Positions 21,981 to 31,157 of a DNA stretch of 64,000 bases are shown here, piece by piece. Below the pieces are notes generated by a model. It saw only the letters and a program-made list of their open reading frames with translations, was not told the origin of the DNA and searched no databases. Source of the DNA: Adiantum capillus-veneris (taxonomy: Eukaryota; Streptophyta; Polypodiopsida; Polypodiales; Pteridaceae); contig CM043963.1 of assembly GCA_014529385.2 (NCBI GenBank), positions 94,398,412 to 94,462,411 on the forward strand. Direction: 5' to 3'. Position 1 is the first letter of the stretch, and each line of letters opens with the position of its first letter. The position numbers and the translations under genes were made by a program.

Positions 21981-22190
21981 TGATCTCATTCCCTTTCCTC
22001 TTCATCATTACTCCCAAGCATCCATCTCTCTTGGATGAAAACTTTGTTATGGTGGTGTGTTGTATGCATCCTAGGCGCTGAAGCTAGGTGGTTCCCCGTG
22101 TTTGCTTTACCATGACAGGCTCGAGGCGCGCCATTCGGTCCCCTGTGTTTTAGAGGCCGTCGGGGTTCGGGGTTCGCTTTGCTCCCGTCG
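20635..22190 (+). repeat. 3' LTR of nested element
   Basis: TGATGG to GTCG; the last base differs from the 5' LTR (A to G). TATATAAA at 21467, CCTAG/CTAGG hairpin at 22070-22088, CT run at 21947-21977. Confidence 0.93.
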
Positions 22191-22194
22191 GTAG

Positions 22195-23345
22195 CATCCA
22201 GAAGGGTTTGTTGAGAAAGGCAAGGAAGATTTGGTATGCCAGTTGTTAAAGAGTCTTTATGGCTTAAAACAATCACCGAGGGCATGGTACCATAGGTTCC
22301 ACAAGTTTATGCTTTCTCAAGGCTACAAACATAGTGAGTTCAATCACTGTCTATATACAAAGAAGGCTAAGGATGGCAGTTGGCTGATCCTTATTTTGTA
22401 TGTGGATGACATGTTGATTGCTGGCAAGCACTTGGAAGAAATTTCATCTTTGAAGTCAAAGATGGCAAAATCGTTTGACATGAAAGACATGGGTGAGGCA
22501 AGTCATATTCTTGGTATGTGCATTGAGAGAGACAGATCAAAGAAGTTGATTTGGTTATCTCAAACAGAGTATATTGACAAGGTTTTGCAATGTTTCAATA
22601 TGGAGAAGGGAAAGGCATTGAGTGTTCCACTGCCACCATATGTGAAACTTAGCAAACAAGATTGTCTTGTGTCTGAGGAAGAACATGCTGAAATGGATAA
22701 GATTCCATATGTGTCTGCAGTGGGTAGTTTGATGTATGCAATGATTGCTACTCGCCCAGACATTGCATTTGCAGTGGGAGTAGTAAGTCGATACATGTCA
22801 AACCCAGGCAAGAAACATTAGGAGGCAGTGAAAGGAATATTGAGATACCTGAAAGCTACAAAGAGTATGCGTATATACTATGGGAGTCAGGAGCTAAGTG
22901 TAAAGGGTTTTACAAACTCAGATTATGCAGGTGACTTAGACAACAGAAGGTCTATGTCAGGGTATGTCTTTACATTGGTTGGTGGAGCAGTATCATGGCG
23001 TTCTAGATTACAAGGTTGTGTTACTCAGTCTACTACAGAGGCTGAATATGTTGCAGCATCAGAGGCATGCAAAGAATCAATTTGGCTTAATCAACTAGTA
23101 ACAAATTTGGGAATCAAAGAAGAGATGCCTGTGTTATATTGTGATAGTCAGAGTGCTATACAATTAGCTCGCAACCCAGTTTATCACTCAAAGACAAAGT
23201 ATGTGGATGTGAAATATCATTTCATCAGGGAAATGATCAAGGATAAGCAAATTCAGCTTGTCAAAGTTCACACCACAGAAAATCCTGCTGATCTAGTTAC
23301 AAAAGGATTTCCCTTAGAGAGCTTTGCGCATTTTCGCAAGCAGTG
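22195..23345 (+). pseudogene. pol: copia reverse transcriptase second half and RNase H
   Basis: Continues the RT broken at 15322: GFVEKG, VCQLLKSLYGLKQSPRAWY, the active site LILYVDDMLIAG (about 22393-22428), DMGEASHILGM, YVSAVGSLMYAMIATRPDIAFAVG. TAG at 22819-22821 replaces the Trp of the usual H-W-E-A-V-K block. RNase H follows with its acidic residues visible: SDYAGD (about 22920), TTEAEYVA (about 23032), YCDSQSAI (about 23137), then HFIREM and the terminal HTTENPADLVTKG. Stop TGA 23344-23346. Apart from the single stop and the insertion, this part is well preserved. Confidence 0.92.
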
Positions 23346-23436
23346 AGGTGTAGGGTAGTACATCACTTCTCTACATCTCTTGTATATTAGCTTGTATAGT
23401 AGCTTCTCTCACACTTAAAGTGCCACATTGGACTTT

Positions 23437-23447
23437 AAGTGGGAGGT
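23437..23447 (+). promoter_or_regulatory. copia polypurine tract
   Basis: AAGTGGGAGGT immediately before TGTTGGGG of the 3' LTR. Confidence 0.7.
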
Positions 23448-23639
23448 TGTTGGGGTATAAAGCCCAATGTGGTCGCCCAGGTAAGTGGGCGGGCCGCCAG
23501 GTATGTACACATATTCTTTTGTTAAAACCTAATAAGAACTCACTATGCTCTACACATTACAGTAGAGCGACTTCACCATATCGCCGTGCTCTTCTTCTCG
23601 CACTCTCTCTCGCGTCACACTTCTGCTCGTACTCCTTCA
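23448..23639 (+). repeat. copia 3' LTR (192 bp)
   Basis: Same length and ends as 12545-12736; followed by the target copy AGATG. Confidence 0.93.
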
Positions 23640-23644
23640 AGATG

Positions 23645-24727
23645 ACCATGTCATTCATGCATGGCCACCTCAATAGCCATGTCATTTTTTAAGTTTTTTA
23701 GAAAATAATATAAATAAATTAAAAATCAAGATATCTCAACCTAATTATTTACGTGGTAATTTAAGCAAAACAAAATTATTTTAATGTATTTTTTATTTTT
23801 TAAAAGTATAAATTAATAATAAAATTCCATTTATTTGAAATATCATTGGATCACAAAAAAAGGATTTTCTTTAAATAGCTTTTGGTTTACTTATGCACAC
23901 GGATTTGAGACCTTTCGTATCGATACAAGCCGCACGTAGCTCGTGATGGAAAAAACTTCTGCCGCATTCCTTGATCACACTGCGGTCCGAGCAGGAGCTC
24001 ACCGTACTCAATGCCCTATCCCTGGACACAGTTCACCGTCACTCATTGCCTAGCGATCCCTTTCAGCCACCCCGAGCGCGTCGAGCCTTGCAAGAATAAA
24101 AAACGGCCCAAAGTAGCGAAGCCCCTCGATGGAAGGTAGCCTTGGCGCTCTCCCGAGGGGGGGGGGGAGGGGGGGGGGGGGGGGGGATTGCATCCCAACG
24201 TCATAAGACGGGTGCAAGGAACTCATCACCTCACCTCACATGTCCTTTGCTTCGCGGTATGCCCCATTCCCATCTCTACCGAGCATTACTGCCCTTATAG
24301 TTGTATACAATCCGGCGCAGGCCGAAAAACCCCCCGAGAACCATGACCCACGTGTCGAAAAACGGGGGAAATCCCCTTGTTGGGGGAAGTCCAAGAGAAG
24401 ATTTCCATGAGAGGATGTGATGGTTGAGGGCATGCACAACACATCCATCAATGACACCTGGTGTGCTGACGGGATGGCTAGTGGTGCAGCGAGGAGCCAA
24501 GCGCAAGGACGAAGGCCGATGGGTGCTTGACAGAGCCAAGCGATGACTTCATCGTCATGTGATTGACTATGTTGACAAAAAATAACTGAGGGCATGGACG
24601 CGTTGACGCGACGGCGTGGACTGTTACTCCGACTATATTGGTGAGGGTTGACAAGTACGTGAAGCATTACGTAAATGATGTCATTGTCGATGACAATGTG
24701 ACAGGGCCAACCGAGGTCGGGTGCACC
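23645..24727. other. unassigned DNA with a poly(G) run
   Basis: 23690-23880 is AT-rich. From 23900 the base composition becomes GC-rich. A run of about 29 G broken by one A lies at 24157-24186. Minus-strand ORFs at 24236-24667 have no recognisable features. Confidence 0.4.
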
Positions 24728-24847
24728 TTTAAGAACTAGGAAAAACTAGACTGAAGATCCTCCTCCCAACCTCCCATTATATAGGCGGGCTCCTAGCCCC
24801 TTTCCCTAGACGGATCCCCTGTCCACACTGTCTAGCCTGGCCCTTGG
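24728..24847 (-). repeat. 3' LTR of gypsy copy 3, truncated
   Basis: Matches 27871-27990 up to CCCTTGG at 24847, then breaks off into integrase-like sequence. The terminal TG has become TT. Confidence 0.8.
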
Positions 24848-24854
24848 TAGTAAT

Positions 24855-25066
24855 AGTTTCTAGGCACGATCATCGACTCGCTTGAGTATTTTGAAAGGCC
24901 CACAATGTCGGGGAGATAATTTAGGTTTCGGTCCAGTTTTCAGACTTTTTGAATGTTCTCGCACACGTAAAAATACTTCCTCCCCTTCTTCAAAGGTAAC
25001 TTGCCGATGTTTATCATCAGCGTATTTCTTATACGTCGGTGATCGTGCCTACAAACTATTGCTATC
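24855..25066 (-). pseudogene. pol: integrase C-terminal remnant of gypsy copy 3
   Basis: The minus strand reads through YKKYADDKHRQVTFEEGEEV, FLRVREHSKSLKTGPKPKL, SPRHCGPFKILKRV. This is the SH3-like tail of gypsy integrase (typical D-x-x-R-x-x-x-F-x-x-G-D-x-V-F-L-R and Y-G-P-[FY] blocks). The catalytic core is absent. Confidence 0.75.
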
Positions 25067-25074
25067 ATCACATT

Positions 25075-25611
25075 CTCGCATTCATCCGGTAGTCTACGCA
25101 TTTGCGCATAATGCCGTCCTTTTTCTTCACTAAAAGGATAGGCGAAGCCCATGGTGAAGAACTGGGTTGTATAAACCCTCTGCTAAGGTAGTCAGCAAGT
25201 TGACGTTCCACCTCAACAGTCTCTGAGTAACTCATACGGTAAGGTAATTTATTAACAGGTTTAGAACCTGCAGTCACGCCAATGCCATGTTCTACTGAGC
25301 GTGTCGGCGGTAATGGTGATGGCAAATCATTAGGAAAGACATCTTGAAATTCCTTTAATAATTTTTGTGATTGATGATGAAGGTATATCCTTTTCTCCTA
25401 ACAACAACACATGTGCGCCATGGGATTAAAACATCAAGCTGTTGTGCTCATAGCTACGCTTCAGTGATGGTCCTAGGCTATGCAACCACTCCCTACCAAG
25501 AACCACATCAACCCTTTCCATGTTCATAACCTGAAAATCCAAACAAGTAGAGTACCCTTGTACTTCCAATGAACCAGCTCGGCATTGAGTATATTTCAGT
25601 ATCATGTCCAT
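25075..25611 (-). pseudogene. pol: protease-RT linker and RT N-terminus of gypsy copy 3
   Basis: 25426-25611 has LEVQGYSTCLDFQVMNMERV and VVLGREWLHSLGPS, the end of the protease region. 25068-25325 has the start of RT: RSVEHGIGVTAGSKPVNK, LPYRMSYSETVEVERQL, RGFIQPSSSPWASPILLVKK, RKCVDYR. It breaks off right after VDYR at about 25085, where integrase tail sequence begins. At least two frame changes separate the pieces. Confidence 0.8.
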
Positions 25612-26143
25612 TCATCATTGCTACCTTGTAGCGGTGGGTACTCGGAGTTTGAGGTAGTTTGAGCTTTTTCACCAATCCATAATTGAAAAAATTGTGAGTA
25701 GCACCGTCATCTACCAAGATGCACACCTTGTGCCCTTGGAGATATCCGTGCATACGTACTAACTCATGTGGTCCAAAGGGTTTTTGCCACATGGAAGCTG
25801 TGAGACAGCATTCATGCACCACCTTAGTGTGTGTTACTTCCACTGTGGAGAATTTTGAGGAAGACTCAAGAGGTAGTAGTTGCACTGTGTGCACTGCTTT
25901 CTCCTTCCCCTGAGCAGCAGATTTCCCCTTGGGACAATCCTTTTTGCCATGGCCTCTTCCTAAACATTGAAAACATAGCTTCTCTTTCTTGGCTTTATCA
26001 AAATCCTCAGGAGAGAGAGGACCCCTGGACCCCTTGGGTTTTTTAGATGCATCTGAATTAGCAACTAGAAATTTTCTTTTATTGTGCCCGTACTAAGTGC
26101 ATGTATTACCATGTATACTAGCAGGCATGTTACTATTATGTGT
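25612..26143 (-). pseudogene. pol: zinc knuckle and aspartic protease of gypsy copy 3
   Basis: In the gag frame, KEKLCFQCLGRGHGKKDCPKG near 25935-25990 is an intact CCHC knuckle. Then HTVQLLPLESS, HECCLTASMW, and the protease block KVCILVDDGATHNFFNYGLV at about 25667-25726. The usual motif is V-D-S-G-A-T-H-N-F; here the residue after the catalytic Asp is Asp instead of Ser/Thr. A TAG near 26090 and the TAA at 26144-26146 cut the frame upstream. Confidence 0.8.
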
Positions 26144-27013
26144 TTACTTATCATCAGGGTCATCATGAATATGTGCTTTCACTATGGCTTCCTCAAGTGT
26201 TTTAGGGTCTTGGGTCTTGACATACTTCTTAAGCTCTGGAGTCAGACCTTGTATGAACCCTCGTACTTGTTGAAAGGTATCCAAGCCTTCCAACTTCAGG
26301 ATAACATCCCGATAGTGAGAGATATATTCAAAGAGTGATGGGTATTGGCGCATGGAACATGTGTTCCAAGCCGTCCAATTTCAATCAGCCTCGTTTGTAG
26401 GAAAAAATTCCTTGCTAAACATTGCTTCAAAGGATGCCCAACTCTGTGGTATGATGTTCTTCTCCTTGAGAGACATCGACCATTTGTAGGCCTTGCCTTC
26501 TAGAGTTAAGCTCGTTTGCAGAGATCTGACTGCATCCAAAGTGCATCCTAAGGCGTGAATTCCATCCCATTTACTGAGAATGATGTTCACTGCATCCTTA
26601 TTGCGGTCTCTGTCTTCGCCCTTGAAAACTGGTGGTTTAAAGTTCTTTAACAAGTCATCCACCTCTTTGGCAGTGAGAGTATGCAATGTTCCATTGATTG
26701 GGCCTTGCCCTTGTGTTCCAACGTGCTCATGCATGTGGGTGTCAGCAAGACTCTTAGACTGGTGATGCATTAATTGAATGACTAATGTGGAAAGTTTAGT
26801 AACTTTTTCATTTAAAGCTTTTAAATTTTCATCCATGATTGTCATGTGTGTCTGAAGTGCACGAAATTCTTGAATATCGAGGAATTCGTAAGTATCTTCT
26901 CCTGCCGTAGCGTCGCGGGTACTCTCCTTGAGAGGATCCGGCCGTGAGCCGTCATTGGTAGGTTCAGGAGTACTTTGCTCAAAATCGAATGTCATATTGA
27001 TATCCGAATCCAT
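26144..27013 (-). pseudogene. gag: Gag of gypsy copy 3
   Basis: ATG 27013-27011 starts MDSDINMTFDFEQSTPEP. A coiled-coil-like stretch (ALQTHMTIMDENLKALNEKV, TKLSTLVIQLMHHQ) is followed by the core, LKNFKPPVFKGEDRDRN, W-x-G-I-H, SLTLEGKAYKWSMSLKEKN, SWASFEAMFSKEFFPTNEAD. TGA at 26381-26383 interrupts it; the same frame goes on with SLFEYISHYRDVILKLEGLD, FIQGLTPELKKYVKTQDPKT, LEEAIVKAHIH and a TAA at 26144. Length about 290 codons in total, normal for a gypsy Gag. The frame continues into the zinc knuckle and protease. Confidence 0.85.
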
Positions 27014-27857
27014 GGCTACACAGTGCGTTAAAAGAAGTACTCAGAAAAAAATACCTGATGTTTAGAGCACTCGCCAAGTATAGGAGCTTTGCTAGCTCCA
27101 CTTGTGCGTCGTAGCACCTGACTGTTGAAAAAAAAAGAACTTGCACAATCGGCGTAGAAAATGAACTCCGCAAAATCGCGTGTGGCTCACAAGACGACTG
27201 AAATCTTGTAGTGGAGATGGTTGAATCATCACCGTTGTGAAGAAGCTTGATTATTGAAAGCTTTCGTAATCGGCGAACAATTATATTGCATGAAATCCAA
27301 TTGAAACTGTCGCAATTGTAAAAATATGCAAAAATCTAGAATTTCCGCAAGGACTGAGCGGAATCGTGAGCCGTCAATCTCGAGGGAAAGCCGACACGGC
27401 TTGATTCTTGCACCGAGTATGGATGTTGAGGCTCGTGACTTGCCTTGCTTGTGGGAAGGACCACCAAGAAGGTCCAAAGCTCAAAACATTGTTGTAATTG
27501 GCCATGCCATGTGAAAGAAGACAATTTCTTTGAAGAAAAATGTCGCAGGCAGCGTGAGCAGGTAACGCGAGCACAAGACGAAGTGTGTGCGGCTTGCTCA
27601 GGCACAATTAGGCCAAACCCTCTGGGAATCCCAGCATTGAATCCATGGCGCTCCTGTCAAGCGAGAGCTCGCACAATTCTATGCGCCACACACTCGCATC
27701 CAAAAAAGGAAACGTAGCCGATTTAGGCAAGCCAAACTGCTAATTTTGGTAAACTCCCTAAAAAAGCCACGGTTCACACCTTAAAGCCCTATTTTTAGGA
27801 GCCAAAAGTGAGAACTTCTAGAGAGAGAGTGGAAGAGAGACCTCCTAGGCCACCTAA
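27014..27857 (-). other. leader of gypsy copy 3
   Basis: About 840 bp between PBS and gag without a conserved ORF. Small overlapping ORFs at 27229-27717 on both strands have no support. The microprotein seen in the other gypsy elements was not found here. Confidence 0.5.
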
Positions 27858-27869
27858 GCTCTGATACCA
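27858..27869 (-). promoter_or_regulatory. primer-binding site of gypsy copy 3 (initiator Met tRNA)
   Basis: TGGTATCAGAGC on the minus strand, one base after the LTR end. Confidence 0.92.
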
Positions 27870-27870
27870 G

Positions 27871-28042
27871 TGTAAGAACTAGGGAAAACTAGACTGAAGA
27901 TCCTCTTCCCAACCTCCCATTATATAGGCGGGCTCCTAGCCCCTTGCCCTAGACGGATCCCCTGTCCACACTGTCTAGCCCGGCCCTTGGCCATAGTCCA
28001 TGAGCATCCTAGTCCTTAGGTTATAGGACCCTTGTCCTGACA
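27871..28042 (-). repeat. 5' LTR of gypsy copy 3 (172 bp)
   Basis: On the minus strand TGTCAGG to CTTACA. Contains CTATATAATGG (minus strand, about 27915), a possible TATA box. Confidence 0.85.
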
Positions 28043-28337
28043 ACACCGATGGGGCCAACTATGTCAAAGGAGGACATTTGATGGGTTGTCAGTGCAAGTC
28101 TTCGATGACGGGATGGAGCGGGCGGGCACGGGTGGACAGGTGAACGGGTACTTGAAGCACGGAGCGGATGACACCACCATCGATTGCACCGTCAATCAAG
28201 GACGGTACTACCGACGAAGCCGATGAGCCATGCACGGAAAGGGTGATGGGGCGGCATGGGTAGACAGGTGAGCCACGCGAGGATCAATGAGCACGTGAAG
28301 GACGGACTGAAACATGCCGCCGTGGCCTCCAAAGTGA
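28043..28337. other. unassigned DNA
   Basis: GC-richer spacer between gypsy copy 3 and the satellite; the left flank of copy 3 (24660-24720) shares some words (GGGCCAAC, GATGACA). No gene seen. Confidence 0.4.
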
Positions 28338-29215
28338 TGGGTCGTATGAGCCATACAACCCATTTTAACGCGTAGTTTGGGCCTTGACAGCCCATACCAT
28401 ACTGCATGGATGTGCAACTTTTCACGGAGGATAATTAATGCTCAATCCCACCCGTGAAAAGTTTCAGGGCCATCCAATATGGTTTGGGCAGTCCCAACCC
28501 ATACTATGCACTAAAATGGGACCTATGTCTCATACAACCCATTTTAGCGCATAGTAAGGGCCTTGACCGCCTATACCATATCACAGGATGTGCAATTGCA
28601 TGGGTAGAGGAATGGATCTCATCCTCACCCGTAGAAATTACTTTATTCATCTGATTTAGTTTGTGCGGTTCCAAACCATATTATGTGCTAAAATGGGCCA
28701 TATGGCTCATACAATCCATTTTAGCACATAGTATGAGCCTTGACCACTCATACCATATCGGATGGATGTGCAACCTTGTAGGGGTTTGAGAATGGTATTC
28801 ATCTCCACCTGTGTAAAGTCTTGTGGCCATCCAATATGGTTTCGGCAGTCTCAAACCATACTATGTGCTAAAACAGATTGTATGGCTCATATGGCCCATT
28901 TTAGCATATAGTATGGGCCTTGAACGTCCATACCAATTTGGATGGTTGTGCAAATTTGCAAGGGTGGGATAATGGTGCTCACCCTACCCATGCAAACTCT
29001 CGTGGCCATCCAATATAGTTTGGGTGATCAAGACCCATATTATGCACTAAAATAGGTCGTATGAGCCATATGGTCCATTTAAGCGCATAATATGGACCTT
29101 GATCATCCAAATCATATCAAATGACTGTGTAACTTTGCACCGGTGGGACAATGGTGTTGAACTCCACTAGTGCAAAGTCTCATCGGTTTGAGTGGTCTCG
29201 ATCCATACTATGCCT

Positions 29216-29490
29216 TGTAAAACCTAAACCCTAAACCCGGAACCGTAATCCCTAAACCATAAACCCAAAACCTTAAATCTTGAACTTTGAATTTTAATCC
29301 TTATCCCTAAACTCTAACCATATACCATAAACCCTACAGCCTAAACCATAAACCTTAAACCTTAAATCTTAAACCATAAACCCACAACCCTAAAGCATAA
29401 ACCTTAAACCTTAAACCATAAATCCTAAATCCTAAAGCCCATACCCTATACCCTAAACCCTATACCCCAAAAACCTAGCCCATAAATCCC
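29216..29490. repeat. interstitial telomere-like (CCCTAAA-related) repeat
   Basis: Degenerate units such as CCTAAACCCTAAACC, CCATAAACC, CCTTAAACC run for about 270 bp inside the satellite, with a smaller patch at 29607-29645. They resemble the plant telomere unit CCCTAAA but are mostly imperfect. Confidence 0.7.
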
Positions 29491-30909
29491 AAACTCGTAT
29501 GGTTGTGAAACTTTGGACGGGTGGGGGAATGGTGCTTCATAGCCATCTTATATATTTTGGGTGGTCCCCATCCATACTATGCAGTAAATGGGCCATATGG
29601 CTACACTATACCATAAATCTTAAACCCTACCCATAAACCCTAAACTTGGATGATTGTGCAAATTTTCACGGGTAGATAAATGATTCTTACGTCCACCCAT
29701 GCAAATTTTCACAGCCATCCAAAATCGTTTGGATGATTTTGATCCATACTATGTGCTAAAATGGACTCTATGGCTCATATGACCCGTTTTAGCTCTTAGT
29801 ACGGGCCTTGACCATCCATATCATATCTGATGGTTGTGAAACTTTGCACGTGTGGAAAAATAGTGATCACCCTCACCTTTGCAAAGTTTCCTAGCCATTC
29901 GATATTGTATGGGCAGTCAAGGCCCATACTATGTGCTAAAATGGGACATATGGCTCATACAATAAATTTTAGCACATAGTATGGGTCGAGACATCCCAAA
30001 CCATATTGGATGGCCAAAGTTTCCTAGCCATCCAATATTGTATGGGCAGCAAGGCCCATACTATGTGCTAAAATGGGACATATGGCTCATACAATAAATT
30101 TTAGCGCATAGTATGGGTTGAGACATCCCAAACCATATTGGATGGCCATAAAACTTTTCATGGGAGGGTTTTAGTACTATTTTCTCACTTGTGCAAAGTT
30201 TCATAGCCATCTGATATGGTTTGGGTGTTCAAAGCCCATACTATACACTAAAATGGGCCGTATTGGCCATATAACCCATTTTAGTGCATAGTATGGTTTG
30301 AGACCCCCAAAACCATATTGGATGGCCACAAGACTTTGTATAGTTGGGGATGAGCGCTCTTCTTTCATTCATGCAAATTTTATAGCCATCCACTATGGTA
30401 TGGGCAATTAGGACCCATAATATGTGCTAAAATGGGTCGTATGAGACATACGATCCATTTTGGCACATAGCATGGTTAGGGACCTCTCAAAACATATCAA
30501 ATGGTGACAAGAATTTTCATGGATAGGGGTGATCACCATTAATTTACCCTTGCAATGTTACACAACCATCGGATATGGTATGGGCAGTCAAGGCCTATAT
30601 TATGCGCTAAAATGGGACGTATGAGCCATAGGGGAAGAGTATAATTTTCCCACCCCTGCAAATTTTCCCATCCATCCGATATAGTATGGGCAGTCAAGAC
30701 CTATACTATGTGCCAAAATGAGGCATATGACTCATTAAACAAATTTTAGCACATAGTATGGGTCGAGACCTCTCAAACGATATTGGATGGCCATAAGACT
30801 TTGCATGGGCAAGGTGGAGTACTATTTCCTCACTCATGCAAAGTCTCACCGCTATTCAATATGGTTTGGGTAGTCAAAGCTCATACTATACGCTAAAATG
30901 AATCGTATG

Positions 30910-31157
30910 CTTGGGGGGTTTACCGTTCAGTACCCCCTTATATAACGTGCATTCGTAAGGTATTAAAAGAACCCCTCTTTTAACATGTTTGAATGAATAA
31001 AATGACCCGTTATTTTAGGATTTTTTTCCAAAATTGAATATAAAACCCCTTATCGTAATATATCTCTATTAAATTTCCTGGAACTTTTTCATTTTAAACC
31101 CCTCCTTTCAAACTCACATTATACATTAACGCGATTACATAGTGCAACCCACGAGAC
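30910..31157. mobile_element. 248-bp insertion in the satellite
   Basis: CGTATG stands on both sides (30904-30909 and 31158-31163), where an uninterrupted hairpin A has it once, so the insert carries a 6-bp target duplication. The insert starts CTTGGGGGG and holds several ACCCCTC words; no clear terminal inverted repeat, tail or ORF. Type unknown. Confidence 0.55.

Larger units (their letters stand above)
15323..22190 (+). mobile_element. pol-less gag-encoding LTR retrotransposon nested in copia RT
   Basis: LTRs of 1569 and 1556 bp (15323-16891, 20635-22190) start TGATGGGGGC. Four-base target copies flank it: GCAG at 15319-15322 and GTAG at 22191-22194 (one change), both belonging to the copia RT codons. 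The interior of 3.7 kb has a PBS, a leader with two ORFs, a microprotein, gag, and an ORF with a membrane segment, then a purine tract. No protease, RT, RNase H or integrase is present and there is no room for them. Gag is gypsy-like and related to copies 1 and 2. The element would need proteins from a relative. Younger than its copia host by position. Confidence 0.9.
12545..23639 (+). mobile_element. Ty1/copia LTR retrotransposon, interrupted by a nested element
   Basis: Two 192-bp LTRs (12545-12736, 23448-23639) both start TGTTGGGG and end CTTCA. They are flanked by a 5-bp target duplication with one change: GGATG at 12540-12544 and AGATG at 23640-23644. The PBS matches initiator-Met tRNA and a purine tract precedes the 3' LTR. 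Order of the coding parts: pre-integrase and integrase, then RT and RNase H, which is the copia order. Gag and protease are absent; the 1 kb after the PBS has no gag-like ORF. RT is split by a 6868-bp LTR element (15323-22190). The interior proteins carry several stops, so the copy is dead. Confidence 0.93.
24728..28042 (-). mobile_element. Ty3/gypsy element, copy 3, internally deleted (3.3 kb)
   Basis: LTR-like ends at 24728-24847 and 27871-28042 share most of their sequence (AACTAG, CTGAAGATCCTC, CAACCTCCCATTATATAGGC, CGGATCCCCTGTCCACACTG). Target copies with one change flank it: GCACC 24723-24727 and ACACC 28043-28047. On the minus strand the order is LTR, PBS, gag, zinc knuckle, protease, the first part of RT, then directly the C-terminal part of integrase and the second LTR, which has lost its inner end. 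Most of RT, all RNase H and the integrase core are deleted. This is a different gypsy lineage from copies 1 and 2: LTR of 172 bp, initiator-Met PBS. Confidence 0.85.

Noticed and set aside
24236-24667. Minus-strand ORFs of 143 and 87 codons
   Set aside because: No domain, overlapping frames, biased composition next to a poly(G) run.
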